From Leptobrachium leishanense (lineage: Eukaryota; Chordata; Amphibia; Anura; Megophryidae), in the NCBI GenBank assembly GCA_009667805.1, contig CM019063.1, positions 194,040,954-194,104,953 on the forward strand: 64,000 nucleotides of DNA, read 5' to 3'. Within the stretch, counting starts at the first letter, position 1. Each line of letters starts with the position of its first letter. Below, piece by piece: positions 23,401 through 34,742 of the stretch. The notes below the pieces were generated by a model, which was not told where the DNA came from, did not search any database, and saw nothing but the letters and a program-made list of their open reading frames with translations. Made by a program: the position numbers and the translations under genes.

Positions 23401-24289
23401 GTAGCTTTGTGGGCCTCCCAGATCGTGCTAGGGGATACGTCCTGTGTTGTATTGGTTTCAAAGTATTGTTTGAGTGCCTCGCCAATTTCAGCACGAAGGA
23501 GCGGGTCCGTCAGCAGCGACGTGTTGAGGCGCCAGGTACGTTCTCGTGGCCGGTAAAGAGGGGACGTCAAGGCCATGAACATTGGGGCATGATCCGACCA
23601 GGTTTGTGTAGCAATATATGTGTATTAGTTACCAGGTCTAAGTGATGTTGGGGGAGAAAGAAGAGGTCGATTCTAGAGTACGACTGATGCACCCCGGAGT
23701 AAAACGTGTAGTCTCTTTCGGTGGCATGATAAGCACGCCAGACATCCACTAATCGGTGAGTGTGAAGGGATCTCTTGATATGTCGAAGAATGTTGGGGGG
23801 AACTGAGGAAGAGCCAGCCGATGTGTCTATCCGAGGGTCCAGGGACACGTTAAAGTCTCCAGCGAGTATCAGGATGCCCTCTTGAAAAGCGTTGAGTTGA
23901 AGCAGGATAGATGCAAGGCATTTGTGTTGGCGCGTGTTAGAAATATATACGGAAGCAAAAGTGTAGGTCGTACCTGCTATAGAACCTTTAAGAAATATGA
24001 AGCGACCCTGTGGGTCAGTGAGTAATCCCGTTTGGGTGAAGGGGATGTCGTGCGCCAATAGAATCGCCACACCCTTGGATTTCGATTCGGTATAGTTGCT
24101 GAAGTAGCCATTGGGGAAGTGTCTGTCACGGAGGGTAGGACAGTCACTAGCCCTGAAATGTGTTTCTTGGAGAAATGCAATAGATGTACGGTGAGCATAT
24201 AGTTCCCTGAGTAGTCTAGAGCGTTTTTCAGGGACGTTAAGGCCTCGTTCGTTATAAGAAACCATGCAGAGTTGTTTATTGGAGAACAT
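20456..24289 (-). pseudogene. L1 ORF2 (endonuclease-reverse transcriptase), frameshifted
   Basis: Starts near MFSNKQLCMVSYNERGLN at 24289. The apurinic-type endonuclease follows: FLQETHF, GVAILL, AGDFNVSLD and SRIDLFF with an open frame to about 23570, where the frame shifts. The middle part runs to an in-frame stop at 22920. The reverse transcriptase block at 22889-21717 has CPGPDGFP, YRPISLLN, STDAEKAFDRV, NGTRQGCPMSPLLFALF and the catalytic SAYADDLLFFL. Another frameshift lies between 21717 and 21598. The C-terminal part has the L1-type CWRCGTQTGTYLHIWWSC zinc knuckle-like motif. Two shifts and one stop show it is dead, but the order and spacing are complete. Confidence 0.92.
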
Positions 24290-26556
24290 CCTCAAGTCTC
24301 CCCGTAGACCGCCCGTCCCGGGGGTGGGTGGGGAAGAGAGACGAGAGCGGCGAAGGGGGGGTGGGAAGGTAGGAGGGAAAAGGAAAGCAGGAGAGGAGAG
24401 GAAAAGAGAGAAGAAGGAGAGGGAGAAAAGAAGAAAAAATAAAAATAAATTTGTTTTGGGTGCAGAAGGGGAAGAAGTAAGTATAGCGCTATAGGTAAGT
24501 GAGAGATCAATCAATAAAAAAGAAGAGTGAAGTGAAGGAAAGATTGTAGGGTGGTAGAGTGGAAGCAAGGATATGAGACAAAAGACGTCAGAGGGAGGAG
24601 AGGGTATACCTCTGCCGCCCGCACCGGAACAGTGACGTCAAAATCTCTGGGGGGTGAAAAACAGCAGGCTAGGAATAGTCGGTCGATAAGGAGATATACA
24701 CCAGTAGGGGTTCCCAACCATTGCCGCACGCCTGCGGTATAACATAACACAATGAACCATGAAGAAATATGAACGGTAATAAAACAGGTTTGAATTGTTA
24801 AGGAGAAGGTCATGAATGATAGAGCATGTAATACATTTTGCATAAGGAAATCAACAAGTGTCCATCCCAGTCTGGAGTCTAGTGAGTGCGATAATACAGT
24901 TTCCCCCGTAATGCGCAGTCCGCGGATACAGATACCAAATGAGGAGAGACAAAAACAAAAAAAAATAAAAAAAAAAAACCCTTCCCTTCAGCCTCACCCT
25001 CCCCTCCAGTAATATCACCCCCCCACAGTGATAAAAATGTCAACCTAGGTCACAGATATTCTATCTGATTATCGCCGGTCCGGGACCATCCCGAGTGGAA
25101 GTCCAAGGTCTCCGCCGGTAAGTGCGTGTAGGTCAGCAGGTGTATGAAACGTAAGATCATCGCATGTCGTGGGCCGCATGACATCATCCCTGTGTTTGTG
25201 CAATCTTTGCGAACCTTCCCCCCTTTTCTTTCCCGTTCTCTTACTTTCCCCTTTTTCTGTTTTTTCTCTTTGTCCTGTTCCCCTTCTTTTCCCTTTTTTT
25301 TTTTTTTCCTTTTTTCCCCCCCCCTTCCCTTTTCCCCCCCCTCCCTCCCTCCTTCCCCCCCCCTCCCTCCTTCCCCCCCTTATTACCCCTTTCTTTCCTT
25401 TCTCTTCCCTTCCCCCTGTCCCCCCTCTCCATCCCCTCCCCCTCCCCGTCTCCCCCCTCCCCACTCGCGTCCTCCTCCTCTCCCCCTCCATCCTCCCCCT
25501 GTCCCCATCTCTCCCCTCTCCTCATCCCCCCTTTCCATCCCTCCCCTCTCCCTCATCCCCCCTTTCCATCCCTCCCGGTGTCCCTGCCCCCCATTCCAGT
25601 ATCACCTGTCTTGTGTCATTTGTGTTGTCCATTCCTTTAGTCTGGGTGTCCAGGATCTCTCCCTCCACCCGTAATCTACGTTGTCCACCTTTGTACTTTT
25701 CCAGAACCATTGGTCAATTATTGTCTGTTCCTCAGCGAATTCCTCGCTGAGTCGCGTATAGGTTCCAAGGGATGGTTTCAGCTGGTAACAAGTTCGAGTG
25801 GTGTGAGTAATCCCGAGCAATTCACAATGCAGTGCAAGAACAGTGTTCTCCGACTCCCACGTCCTCAAATTAGCGCATAGGACTTTTAGGTAACAACTCT
25901 GCCTGTTGTGGGATAAACGATATATATAGGTGTGAATGAGCAGTGTCAGAAGCGGCACAGAGAGTTGTCGTAGTCATGTTGGTGGTGTCTATGGTGATCT
26001 GGGTGCTGATATCCTTGTGATGTATATTGTTCCGTGGGAGGTCAAAGTCCTATGCATGCATCAATCCCATACAGAGAGTGAGGGTCTTATCTTGAGGAGA
26101 GTAGAACCGTAGGCATAGGATATAAAGAGTCCAGTGTATGAAGTGTGTGGGGAGCTGGGGTATCTTTCTGCCAAGGCAGTCTTTAGTGGAGGGAGGAGAG
26201 GGACAAACAGCCCAAAAAAAAAAAAAAAAAAAAAAAAGGGGGGTTTCCACCCCCATTTTCTCTTTCTTATTCCTTTTTCCTTCGTACGTTTCCTTTTCCT
26301 GTATTCCGTTATAAAGTGTTCTACAGTATAATAATTTGTCTCTCGTGGTATCATGGTATTAGAGGTATATCAGTAAGCGTTAGGACGCGCATCATATAGA
26401 CCACCATCAGAGTCATGAGGTCGTGTGGGGCCATCCGAGGCCAGTATGTTTCCAAGGGAGTTTGTGATCATATTACACATCAGGGGGTCTGTAGGAGGAA
26501 AAAGCAGTCATCGGTTGTATAGTCCAATCTGGGGAAGATTTCTCAGAGCAGAACGC
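24290..26556 (-). other. L1 inter-ORF region with low-complexity tracts
   Basis: Between ORF1 and ORF2 of the minus-strand L1. It includes a purine-rich stretch at 24340-24480 (plus strand), a nearly pure pyrimidine tract at 25206-25610 and an A run followed by Gs at 26214-26241. The frames here are low-complexity translations, not genes. Its length compared with the second L1 (about 590 bp there) suggests expansion or a nested insertion. Confidence 0.6.
25206..25610 (+). repeat. About 400-bp polypyrimidine tract
   Basis: The plus strand is almost wholly C and T (runs such as CCCCCCCTCCCTCCCTCC). Such mirror-like homopurine-homopyrimidine tracts can form triplex H-DNA in vitro, an established property. 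Effects here are inferred. Confidence 0.9.
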
Positions 26557-27625
26557 CTAACTGGGCAGTCCGTCTTCGGGTGCTGCCTCACGTTCCATCT
26601 CCAGCCTGGTACGTCTTCGGCCCCCTTGCCTCTGCGGAAGCGGGAGGGGGTCCCCTTCCGGGAAGCCCCATGATTGTAGCAGCATGGGTTCCCAGTTCTC
26701 TATCTGAAGGGCGGGGAGGCCAACCGCATCTAAGAAATCAGGGAGGTCATTGAAGCCCCTCAGAGTAACTGGTCTGTTCTGGATCGAAACAGTGAGCGCC
26801 ATCGGGAAACCCCAGCGGTACGGGAGTTGTGTGTCTCTTAAGGCCGTCGTGAGGGGTTTAAGAGCGCGCCTAATCTGCAGGGTGAATCGGGACAAATCCT
26901 GGTACAATGAAATATCCGAACCCTCAAATAACCAAATGCGGGAGGAACGTGCTGCTAATAAAAGTTCTTCTTTGAGGGCAAAGTCAGTTAGATGGCATAG
27001 TACGTCTCTCGGAGGGTCATTGGGTCTCTTATTAAAGCGTCCGCGATCTCTATGTGCTCTATCCACGTGTTGTAAAGTGATTCGTGGGCCATGTAGAATG
27101 TGGTTAAATAAGCGGACTAGAAAGCTACGGAGGTCTTGGACAGAGTCCATCACTCCCCTGACACGCACATTTTGTCTTCTGGATCGATTTTCGAGGTCAT
27201 CGATTTTGCGCGCCACTGCGTATAGATGGTCCGAGGCTCCGGCATGAGTGGTGACAGGAGTATTGGTAACTGGGCGGTGGTCTCGTTGCGGCCTCCTCTA
27301 ACTGCGCCACGCGGTCTGACATGGCCGCCATGTCCGCACGTACCTCGGTTATATCCTTGCGGAGATCTTCTCTGACCGCTCCAATTAAGCGTTGGATATC
27401 ATCTCTCGTCGGGAAGGCCGCCACCATATCTTCTATCCGGCGGGTCCTGGCGTCTCCGTCCAGCCATGACTCTTCTGAGTCAGCTAGGGACGGTGGGGCC
27501 GCCATCTCCGGCACTACTGGTCGATCGCGGGAGGTGCGTAAAAAGTGGTCCAGGGTCCCCGAAATGGGTGGTCTCGGGGTGTCCGGGAGAGAGGGGTCCT
27601 CTGACCTCTTCCTGCTTTTCCCCAT
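26557..27625 (-). pseudogene. L1 ORF1 (RNA-binding protein), one frameshift
   Basis: N-terminal piece MGKSRKRSEDPSLPDTP (27625-27197) has a Pro-rich leader and a coiled-coil-like stretch (VREDLRKDITEVRADMAAM..RVAQLEE). After a frameshift near 27210-27250 the second piece has DDLENRSRRQNVRVRGV, the start of the L1 ORF1 RRM, then VDRAHR, PRDVLCHLTDFALKE and YRWGFPMALTV, typical of the RRM plus C-terminal domain. In L1 this protein coats the RNA as trimers. Broken here by the shift. Confidence 0.85.
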
Positions 27626-27729
27626 GGTCCAGTTAGTCAGCGAATATAGCTGGTTAGTGGCAGCTAGGTCGGGAGCGATAGATTTACGCGGCCATCTTCA
27701 TTCAGCGCCAAGCCACGCCCCCCTCAAAA

Positions 27730-28380
27730 AAATATTTTAAAAAATGGAAAGGTGTTGCAGTTTTTCAATTATAACAACCAAATGTAAGCGTTAAAATAGT
27801 GAGAGTCTGTGTTCCCAGGCATTTCTGCTCGACTTGACCCCTGGTTATGATATAATATGCATGCATACATGCTGGGAGGAAAGGTTGTCAAGCTGAAGAG
27901 CCAATCAGGGCTGCTCATGCACAAGCACTGCAATAGTGCTCATGTTTTTGCTCATAAGGCCCTGGTTTTAACTAAAGAAACATTACCACTTACATAAGCT
28001 GTAGCTGCATTACTTGTGCATTACAAACAGAACCACATTAAAACACATGATGCTGTTTTTTTATGTGTTTGAAGGAATTGCATGTAGAAAGGAAAGCTAA
28101 AGTAAGTTTTTTTATCTTGTTTCCATTTTGCTTATTTTTCCCATGATGCAACATTTAGCAAAAGCTTTCCTTTGAGGCTCATGTTTATTCAATCTACATT
28201 ATTTAACAGTTAATGAGGGAATGTGTAGATAAGGCTGTAGAAGGGTATTGTTCTCCAGGCTGAGATCAGAGATGGCAGCTGAATGAGATATGACAGGGAG
28301 CTTAAAAGATTTCTAATCTACGCCCCCAGTTGATGTTCTCTGAATACATCCCACTCAATACAATGATTTGAGTCTTTAAT
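27730..28380. other. No gene seen
   Basis: 27893-27975 shares GCCAATCAGGG.TGCTCAT.CA..AGCACTG...AAG.CCCTG.T.TTAAC with 53463-53520, a dispersed repeat of unknown class. Otherwise nothing recognised. Confidence 0.3.
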
Positions 28381-28474
28381 GATTTGGAAATTGAGATAAA
28401 TGGGAGAATTTTGACCTAGAATTTTCATTTCTCCAGTCATTCTCCTGGTTTTCACCTTTCTCTGAATAACCCTG
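28381..28474. repeat. Palindromic MITE, copy 3 (half only)
   Basis: Right arm of the family: GGAAATTGAGATAAATGGGAG to TTTCTCTGAATAACCCTG. The left arm is missing. Confidence 0.75.
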
Positions 28475-29547
28475 CAAGTCTTTGGTAAAGTCCATGGGTT
28501 CCTGACTTCAGGCAGTCATTGCCAGTAAAGGATTCTGAACAAAATATTAAAAATGAACATTTTATTTTATGATTATATTCATTTGTCCAATTACATTTGA
28601 GCCCCTGAGAATGGGGGGGGGGGGGTTGTGTATAAAAATGGTTGCAGTTCTTAAAATTTGTACTTGATATTTATGTTCAACCCCTTGAATTAAAGCTGAA
28701 AGTCTGCACTTCAAATTCATTTGGATCGTTTAGTTTTAATTTTATATTGGTGGCATGCGGAGCCTAAAGTGTTAAAATTGTGCCTGTGTCCAAACATATA
28801 AATTAAAAGTATAAATAAAAGTTTTACAGTGTAGAGGCTGAACAGGAAAACTCGACTCCTCCACCAAAAAAATTATTGTTGAACTACATTCTCATACATT
28901 CCTTCTCAAGCTTTATCCCTTCTAATGTCACTCACTGTCTACGGCTACATAAGGACAGCATTACACAACGATTAACCAATGTGTTTTGCGGAGCATATAT
29001 TGTTGAATGGGGTTTTTCTGTTTTACATCTTTATCAACTTCCCCAGACCCTCGTCTATTCTGCCAAAAAATATACTCCACACTATTTCCCGTCAGTAAAG
29101 TAATCCGCTGCACAGATGCAAAGCTATCTAAATCTGAATTGGGGAAAGTAGATATAGCTCTGATAAGAATGGATTTCATCTTCTCCGCGAGTTGACCTTT
29201 ATAACACATAAGTAATTAGGTCATTATGAACCCTGTACTTTTGCCCCAAGACTGTCTGCGTGTTCAGGGGCAGAGGGTTCGGTCTCACAGCAAGACACGT
29301 GTCAGTGTGAATAAATAATAATAAACACAGTCCATATAGGTACACGTGGACAAATATACAAAACTGTACACAATCATTTAAATTAGCTAATATATATATA
29401 CTATACCACCATATACATGCCCACAACAAAATGTACCGAACACAGACTCTTCCTTAACATATTTTCTTTTTACTTTGTTTTGGACCTAAAACGATAGTGT
29501 ACTTCAGCTATGCAGACAAGCAAGTCATTTCAAACAAAAGTGCGGTT
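28475..29547. other. No gene seen
   Basis: A G run lies at 28612-28627. An 82-codon minus-strand frame at 29209-28961 and overlapping plus frames show no family resemblance. TA-rich from 29380. Confidence 0.3.
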
Positions 29548-29750
29548 CCGGGGCCGGTCACACGTTGTAGCGTGCACACGAATTGCACGCGCTGCAAGCA
29601 GATGTGCAGAAAGCCTCCCCATCAAAACGCTAGATGCGCGTTGGACATAGGGGGAAATCGAGCCTTGCAACGCTGAGCGCACTAACTGCGCTCAGCGAAG
29701 TGGCCAGACGGGCATCAGAGTGGAAGGACGTCCACGCTCATGACAGGGCT
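29548..29750. repeat. Diverged MITE related to 33753-34021
   Basis: GGGGCCGGTCACACG...GCACGCGCTGCAAGC...AAGCCTCCCC.TCAA..CGC...GCGCG and GCGCTCAGCG...GACGTCCACGCTCA follow the same order as the element at 33753. The ends are not sharp. Confidence 0.5.
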
Positions 29751-30196
29751 TTAAAGTTTGTCATTTTTAGTGTCAACTATATGGTTTTTGTTTTTACGTT
29801 CTTATAAGAATGCTGTCAATCAAAATGCACAGCCCACCCCCAGCTCTCTGCATATTAGGTTGGCAGATGCTCCATATTACCCAAGATACACATGAATTCT
29901 ACATGCTAATGGAAACTATATGAAATTGCACCAGATTAACTGGTGAATTGTTTTCTACATCCTGCAGGTATGTGCTTGGTAGGAGTATGCAGAATTTGTA
30001 TGCTACAGTGAGGATCTGTGTTAAGAGGACAGGATATCCTGCAGCATATGAATTTTACATAATTTAGGGAAACCCTATTTTAGCTTTTTAATGGACAAAA
30101 AAAGGCTGCATCCAAATTCTGCTTTTGGCCCCATCTCCATCCCCACTGCACCATCACATTTTCAGAAACATGTCAAAAATATTTATCCACACCTTC
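29751..30196. other. No gene seen
   Basis: Nothing recognised. Confidence 0.3.
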
Positions 30197-30204
30197 TATA
30201 GGAC

Positions 30205-31744
30205 CAGTGCCTTTTTTCTGGAAAAATAGGTGGAGGTACTCTCACGTCTGGGGAAAAACTAACTATTATGACTATTTTCATGTCCTAAAACTAATAAACA
30301 ATAGTTGTAATTCCCTTAAAGGAAGACACTATAAAAGGGAACCATATTTTTTAGTACTGTGTTCCTTTAAATGAACTACAACTATTGTTGAAACCCTATA
30401 GGGGTTATCCACTAAGTGCCTCTGTTGCAAGAAAAATCTGTATTGTAGTGCAGTTAGCTGGATTTGTTTTTTGCAACGCTGGCACTGAGGCCTGCCTGTC
30501 ACTGAGTCCCTGCAGAGCAATGCAGCCAGGACTTATATTTCCACCTTCTCACCTTCCAGGGTGCACCACACACTGTCTGGAACTGCTGGGGAGGCTGGGG
30601 GTAAGGCTAGGGTCAGACGAACGCATTTTTCGCGTCGACCGTGGAAAAGTGCGGTCGAACGAACGGACATATTTTTTCACGGAATACGCGATAGCGGTCA
30701 TACGATGCGCCTTTTCGTCCGTGATTTTGTACGGATCAACAATAAAACACTTTTTGCGTCTGGACGTTATGTTGGCCGGACATTAGCAGCGTCTGAAGTC
30801 TCCCAATCACGCAAACACGCCGCTATGCGGCCGCAGCGCACTCTGTACGTCAGTAGTAGCGGTTTGACGTTCTCGAAAAAATGCGTTCGTTTGCCACTTG
30901 CGTTGCGCGGACGAACTTTCGTGCGGCCGTACTTCGTGTGTTCCCCGGCATTGGACGTCATTTGCTGCTAGCACGGCCGTGATTTTGTGCGGCTAAACGC
31001 ACGTTAAAACTGCGTTCGTCTGACCCTAGCCTTAGGCGGCAGTGTAGACATCTTTTGGCATGCCCTCCTCTTGACATCAGAGAGGGCCAGGCACCAGCAA
31101 GGAGGAAGGGACCTGGAGGAGAGAGCACGCGGGCTTCCGTATCCAGCACCGCAGGGGACTCTGCTCTGTGACCTGGCAGATACAATGCAGCTCGCTGGGC
31201 ACCGGCTGCATCTTAGAGGAGGAGCAGCAGGGACACAGTGCCAGGCAGTTAGTTTACAAATTTGGATCCCTGTCAAGGCACGTGACCATGGATTCAAATT
31301 ATTTTTTGCACCCCCTCCTGGTCTTGCGCTCTTAGGCAGCCACCTGTGCTGCCTTACAGGGCCAGTTGCCTGATCACGCCACTTGCCTGACAATAAGCAG
31401 CTTTGGCAGATGTGCGTAAATATGCTGCACCTCCCTCCCCATGCTGTTCAAAGTTTCAGCGGCTGCAGGGGGGTGCAGCATGTTTACACATATCTGCCAG
31501 AGCTGGGGCACTGAAGAAACAGAGGGGAGATTTTATTTAACCAGCCCATCCTTGTCACATACTGGGAGAAGAGGGGGTTGTCGGTCCCTACATACACTCC
31601 TGACAATCGGAAGCGTTCAGGAGCAATAGGAGCTGCTGAGCACTTCCGATTCTCTGCCTGCCATTGCATGCTCTCTGTTAGTTCGGGCTGGTGGTGAGGT
31701 GCCGGTAATGAGTACCGGTAAGTACCCCCTGAAAAAAAGCCATG
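30205..31744. mobile_element. Non-autonomous hAT element with exact 8-bp duplication
   Basis: Starts CAGTGCCTTTTTTCTGG and ends (reverse complement) CATGGCTTTTTTTCAGG, hAT-like inverted ends. Identical TATAGGAC flanks it at 30197-30204 and 31745-31752. No transposase. It contains a Harbinger-like MITE (30605-31031) and, near 31395-31505, a palindromic stretch around a GGCTGCAGG centre. About 1.54 kb, 1.1 kb without the MITE. Confidence 0.82.
30605..31031. repeat. Harbinger-like palindromic MITE, copy 2 (427 bp)
   Basis: GGCTAGGGTCAGACGAACGC to GCGTTCGTCTGACCCTAGCC, with TAA at the left and TTA at the right. Same length as copies 1 and 4. The long frames across it (30385-30971 plus, 30961-30767 minus) are chance frames in the palindrome. 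Confidence 0.88.
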
Positions 31745-31752
31745 TATAGGAC

Positions 31753-32346
31753 AGAAATAGTAATAATTATTCTCCATGGTTACAGGTTTAACATAGTAAC
31801 ATGAAATAAGACACTCTTATGACAACCATATTGAATCAACAACAACTCTAAGATGTGAACAACTTCTCTGCCAACTTAAAGGGACATTCTGAGCATTTCT
31901 TGAACTAAACTTATATCAGTTGGGGAAAAAGAGGGACCTTCCTTTTCCCATCTAGAAGAAGACAGAATATGCTCTTTGGTGGCACACAGTCCTTTTAAGA
32001 ATTTTACTACATATAATTTTAACTGCTTTTTCAATTCTTCCCAATATCTTGGTTTAGTGAGCAATTATTTGAAATTTTTGCTTAAAAGGTATAAGCTTGT
32101 AGTCTACCTTCTACAAGTTGTATTATGATCATCATTAAAACTGGTAAATGGCCTGCTAAATAATGACTTTATTGCCTTTTTAGCAGAAAAACAGTGCAGC
32201 TCGTGCTTTTGTAAAGCTGAACTTTTTATAGTCCTCTATCCCTCTGTTAGCTGTTCTGAAGCCTCTGCCCACTTTTCCCCTGTCTCTCCCCTGCCTGGAA
32301 GTGTAAAGAACAGACCAGAAACCTGAGGTTTGCCAAAGAGTAGGAT
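31753..32346. other. No gene seen
   Basis: A 62-codon minus frame at 32064-31876 has no recognised domain. Otherwise AT-rich unique-looking sequence. Confidence 0.3.
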
Positions 32347-32349
32347 TAA

Positions 32350-33202
32350 GGCTAGGGTCAGACTAACGCAGTATTAGGCTGGGGTCAGACCAGCGCACTT
32401 TTAACGTGCGTTCTGGCGCACATAATCACGGCCGCACTAGCAGCAAATGACGGGCAATGACAGCCAATATACGAAGTACGGTCGCACGAAAGTCCAGCCG
32501 CGCAACGCAAGTGGAAAATGAACGCATTTTTTCGAGAACGCAGAACCGCTTGTACGGACGTACAGAGTGTGCTGCAGCGGCATAGCGGTGTGTGTGTGTG
32601 ATTTGGAGACGTCAGACCCTGCTCGTGTCCGGCCATCATAACGTCCAGACGCAAAAAGTTTCCTGGTTTGGATCCGTAAAACATCACGCACGAAAATGCG
32701 CATCGTATGACCGTTTTCGCCTATTCCGTGAAAAAATCCGTCAATGCGTTCGGACGCACTTTTTTACGTTCGCGTGTAAAAATGCTTTCGTTTGACCCTA
32801 GCCTTAACGTGCGTTTAGCAGCACTAAATCACGGCCCTGCTAGCAGCAAATGACGTCCAATGCCGGGCAGCATACGAAGAACGACCACACAAAAGTGCGG
32901 CAGCGCAACGCAAGTGGCAAACGAACGCATTTTTGCAAGAACGTAGAACCGCTAGTATGGACGTACAGAGTGCGCTGCGTCCGCTAGCGGCGTGTGTGCG
33001 TGATTAGGAGACGTCAGACGCTGCTAATGTCCGGCCAACATAACGTCCAGACGCAAAAAAGGGTTTTATTGATGATCCGTACAAAATCACGGACGTAAAT
33101 GTGCATCGTATGACCGCTATCGCGTATTCCGTGAAAAAATGCGTCCGTTCGTACGCACTTTTTCACGGACAACGCGAAAAATGCGTTAGTCTGACCCTAG
33201 CC
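32350..33202. repeat. Harbinger-like MITE, copy 3, split by copy 4
   Basis: The outer element starts GGCTAGGGTCAGACTAACGC at 32350 and ends GTCTGACCCTAGCC at 33202, with TAA on both sides (32347-32349 and 33203-33205). After removing copy 4 and its TTA duplicate the outer element is 423 bp, nearly the family length. Confidence 0.88.
32377..32803. repeat. Harbinger-like MITE, copy 4, inserted inside copy 3
   Basis: 427 bp from GGCTGGGGTCAGACC to TTTGACCCTAGCC, flanked by TTA at 32374-32376 and 32804-32806. It landed 24 bp inside copy 3, in the stretch that reads GCACTTTTAACGTGCG in intact copies, giving a TTA target. Confidence 0.88.
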
Positions 33203-33332
33203 TAAATCTGTGCAGGCAGTTAATAGATTTATCTGCTAAAATGTTTCTTTTACCAAGGGGACACTCTAGGCCCCACGGGCATTCAATGTCATTTAAATGG
33301 TCATGTGACCTAAGAGTTTCCCCTTCTCCTAT

Positions 33333-33513
33333 CAGGTCTATTCAAAGAAAGGTGAAACTCAGGAGAATGACTGGAGAATGAAAATTCTAGGTCAAAATAG
33401 CCAAACCATAAAAATTCTCCCATTTATCTCACTTTCTAAATTGGCTATTTGGTCTAGATTGTTCTCTTCTCCTGCCAATTCTCCTGAGTTTCACCTTTCT
33501 CTGAATAGACCTG
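33333..33513. repeat. Palindromic MITE, copy 4
   Basis: CAGGTCTATTCAAAGAAAGG to CTTTCTCTGAATAGACCTG, with the shared core. Flanks TAT and TAG. Confidence 0.85.
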
Positions 33514-33752
33514 TAGGTGTCTCAGCAGGCTGATATAGCATTCCGACAAGTAGGGATTCCTCCTGTCCAGAATGCTGTCAATCAGCTCTGTGCATTCCTG
33601 ACCAGTGAGTGCGCTCACATTGAGAGCCACTGGCTTGGTTAGACACTCGTGTGAGCATCCAGCTGCTGCACATTCACATGATAGCCGCAACTTTAATGGA
33701 GGAGGAAGAGGAGAGGGGTGATGCCAAGAGTTGGAGAGAAGGTGAGGATTAA

Positions 33753-34021
33753 GGCCGGGTGCACACGAGTGCAGCTAGTGCGCCCGCACTTACCGGCGCC
33801 CGTTGCAGCCATGTGATGCTGCGACGGGGCCAGTCACGCGCTTGTACGAGCGCAGCATGCGTCCGCCTAGAGAGCCTCCCCGTCAATGCGCGTCGACGGG
33901 GCTCCATAGGAGGATCCCACTTTGCAGCGCTGAGGGGTGGGCAGGTGGGCATCGAGTGGAAGAAATGTCCACTCACACGGACGTTCCTTCCACTCTGAAG
34001 TGCGCTTGTGTGCCTCCGGCC
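33753..34021. repeat. Second Harbinger-like MITE family (269 bp)
   Basis: GGCCGGGTGCACACGAG at the left, with right end CTTGTGTGCCTCCGGCC forming inverted repeats, flanked by TAA at 33750-33752 and 34022-34024. Non-coding. About 440 bp upstream of the PLA2G3 TATA box. Confidence 0.8.
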
Positions 34022-34033
34022 TAAGGATACTAT

Positions 34034-34206
34034 CAAGTTTATTCACTAGCAGGTAAAACTCAGGAGAACTGGCAGGAGAAATGAACAATCTAGACCAAAT
34101 AGCCGATTTGAGATAAATGGGAGAATTTTTCTGGTTTGGCTATGTTGACCTGGATTTTTCACTTCTGCCAAATCTCCTGACTTTCACCTTTTATTGAATA
34201 GACCTG
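34034..34206. repeat. Palindromic MITE, copy 5 (PLA2G3 upstream)
   Basis: CAAGTTTATTCACTAGCAGG to TTATTGAATAGACCTG, flanked by TAT at each end. It starts 12 bp after the previous MITE and ends 251 bp before the PLA2G3 TATA box. Confidence 0.8.
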
Positions 34207-34457
34207 TATGGGATACTAATGGGGGATGAAAGTTTAATATAAAAAAATGCGCACACTTTTTAATGTTTAAGGCTTATTTAAAATTCCGTTAAAATCCCCT
34301 TATGAAGAATGGAACAGACTCTGCATGCTGGGATTTAGAAGGCAGGTATTATGACATTTTCACATACAGTGAGCAAAGTGTGGACCAGTGCTGGATGTGG
34401 GAGTGGTTTGGTAGATGGTAAGGAATGTATCACACATCACCTCATCTTTCTGCTTGC

Positions 34458-34465
34458 TATAAAAG
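34458..34465 (+). promoter_or_regulatory. TATA box of PLA2G3
   Basis: TATAAAAG lies about 120 bp before the chosen start codon. Initiation about 30 bp downstream, near 34490, would leave a leader of about 95 nt, containing one upstream in-frame ATG at 34541. Confidence 0.6.
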
Positions 34466-34582
34466 CATTAGGCTGATTGCAGAGATCACAGCTCATTTGT
34501 AATAAGTCACTCTGAGCTCATTCATTAGAACGAGGCCTCTGTGCATGTTGGGACAGGACCGCTTCACCCCTCACTTACTGGA

Positions 34583-34742
34583 ATGTTGGGAAAAATCTGC
34601 ATGCTGATGACAGTGTGCCTTTTTGCTGGTTTGCTTAGTGTTCATGGCAGTGATCCCAAGGTCAGGAATAGAAGGAGTTGGCTGATGCCCGGGACATTGT
34701 GGTGTGGAGTTGGAAGCACTGCAGAAAACTATACCAACCTAG
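34583..34742 (+). CDS. PLA2G3: Group III secreted phospholipase A2, coding exon 1
   Basis: First exon, 53 codons plus 1 nt, donor GTGAGT at 34743. The start at 34583 ([19 protein letters not shown]) gives a clean signal peptide of about 22 residues; the in-frame ATG at 34541 would add 14 residues ahead of it. A short pro-segment ends in RNRR (residues 28-31), a likely furin-type site. The mature enzyme then opens with [10 protein letters not shown], the group III calcium-binding loop (residues 33-44). NYT at 49-51 is a possible glycosylation site. The mammalian enzyme carries a long extra domain before this point; here it is absent. The gene hydrolyses the sn-2 ester of phospholipids outside the cell or in the secretory path. 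Neighbouring INPP5J supports orthology. Confidence 0.9.

Larger units (their letters stand above)
19861..27722 (-). mobile_element. Full-length L1-clade LINE, inactive
   Basis: Read on the minus strand it has a GC-rich 5' leader starting GGGGGCGTGGCTTGG at 27722, ORF1 (27625-26557), a 2.3-kb inter-ORF stretch, ORF2 (24289-20456), a purine/pyrimidine-biased 3' UTR, AATAAA near 19890 and a poly(A) tail (T run 19861-19871). CTCAAAA beyond both ends (19854-19860, 27723-27729) is a possible short target duplication. Both ORFs are shifted or stopped, so it cannot move by itself. The inter-ORF region is four times longer than in the copy at 46.7 kb and may contain an insertion. Confidence 0.88.

Noticed and set aside
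25069..25750. Long frames rich in Pro/Ser or Arg/Gly on both strands
   Set aside because: They are translations of the pyrimidine tract inside an L1 and have no complexity or conserved motif.
28876..29209. Possible host exon on either strand
   Set aside because: No splice signals or family motif could be seen, and open frames on both strands are short.
30385..30971. Overlapping 130-aa frames with high GC
   Set aside because: They lie in the 427-bp palindromic MITE; frames open on both strands follow from the palindrome, not from coding.
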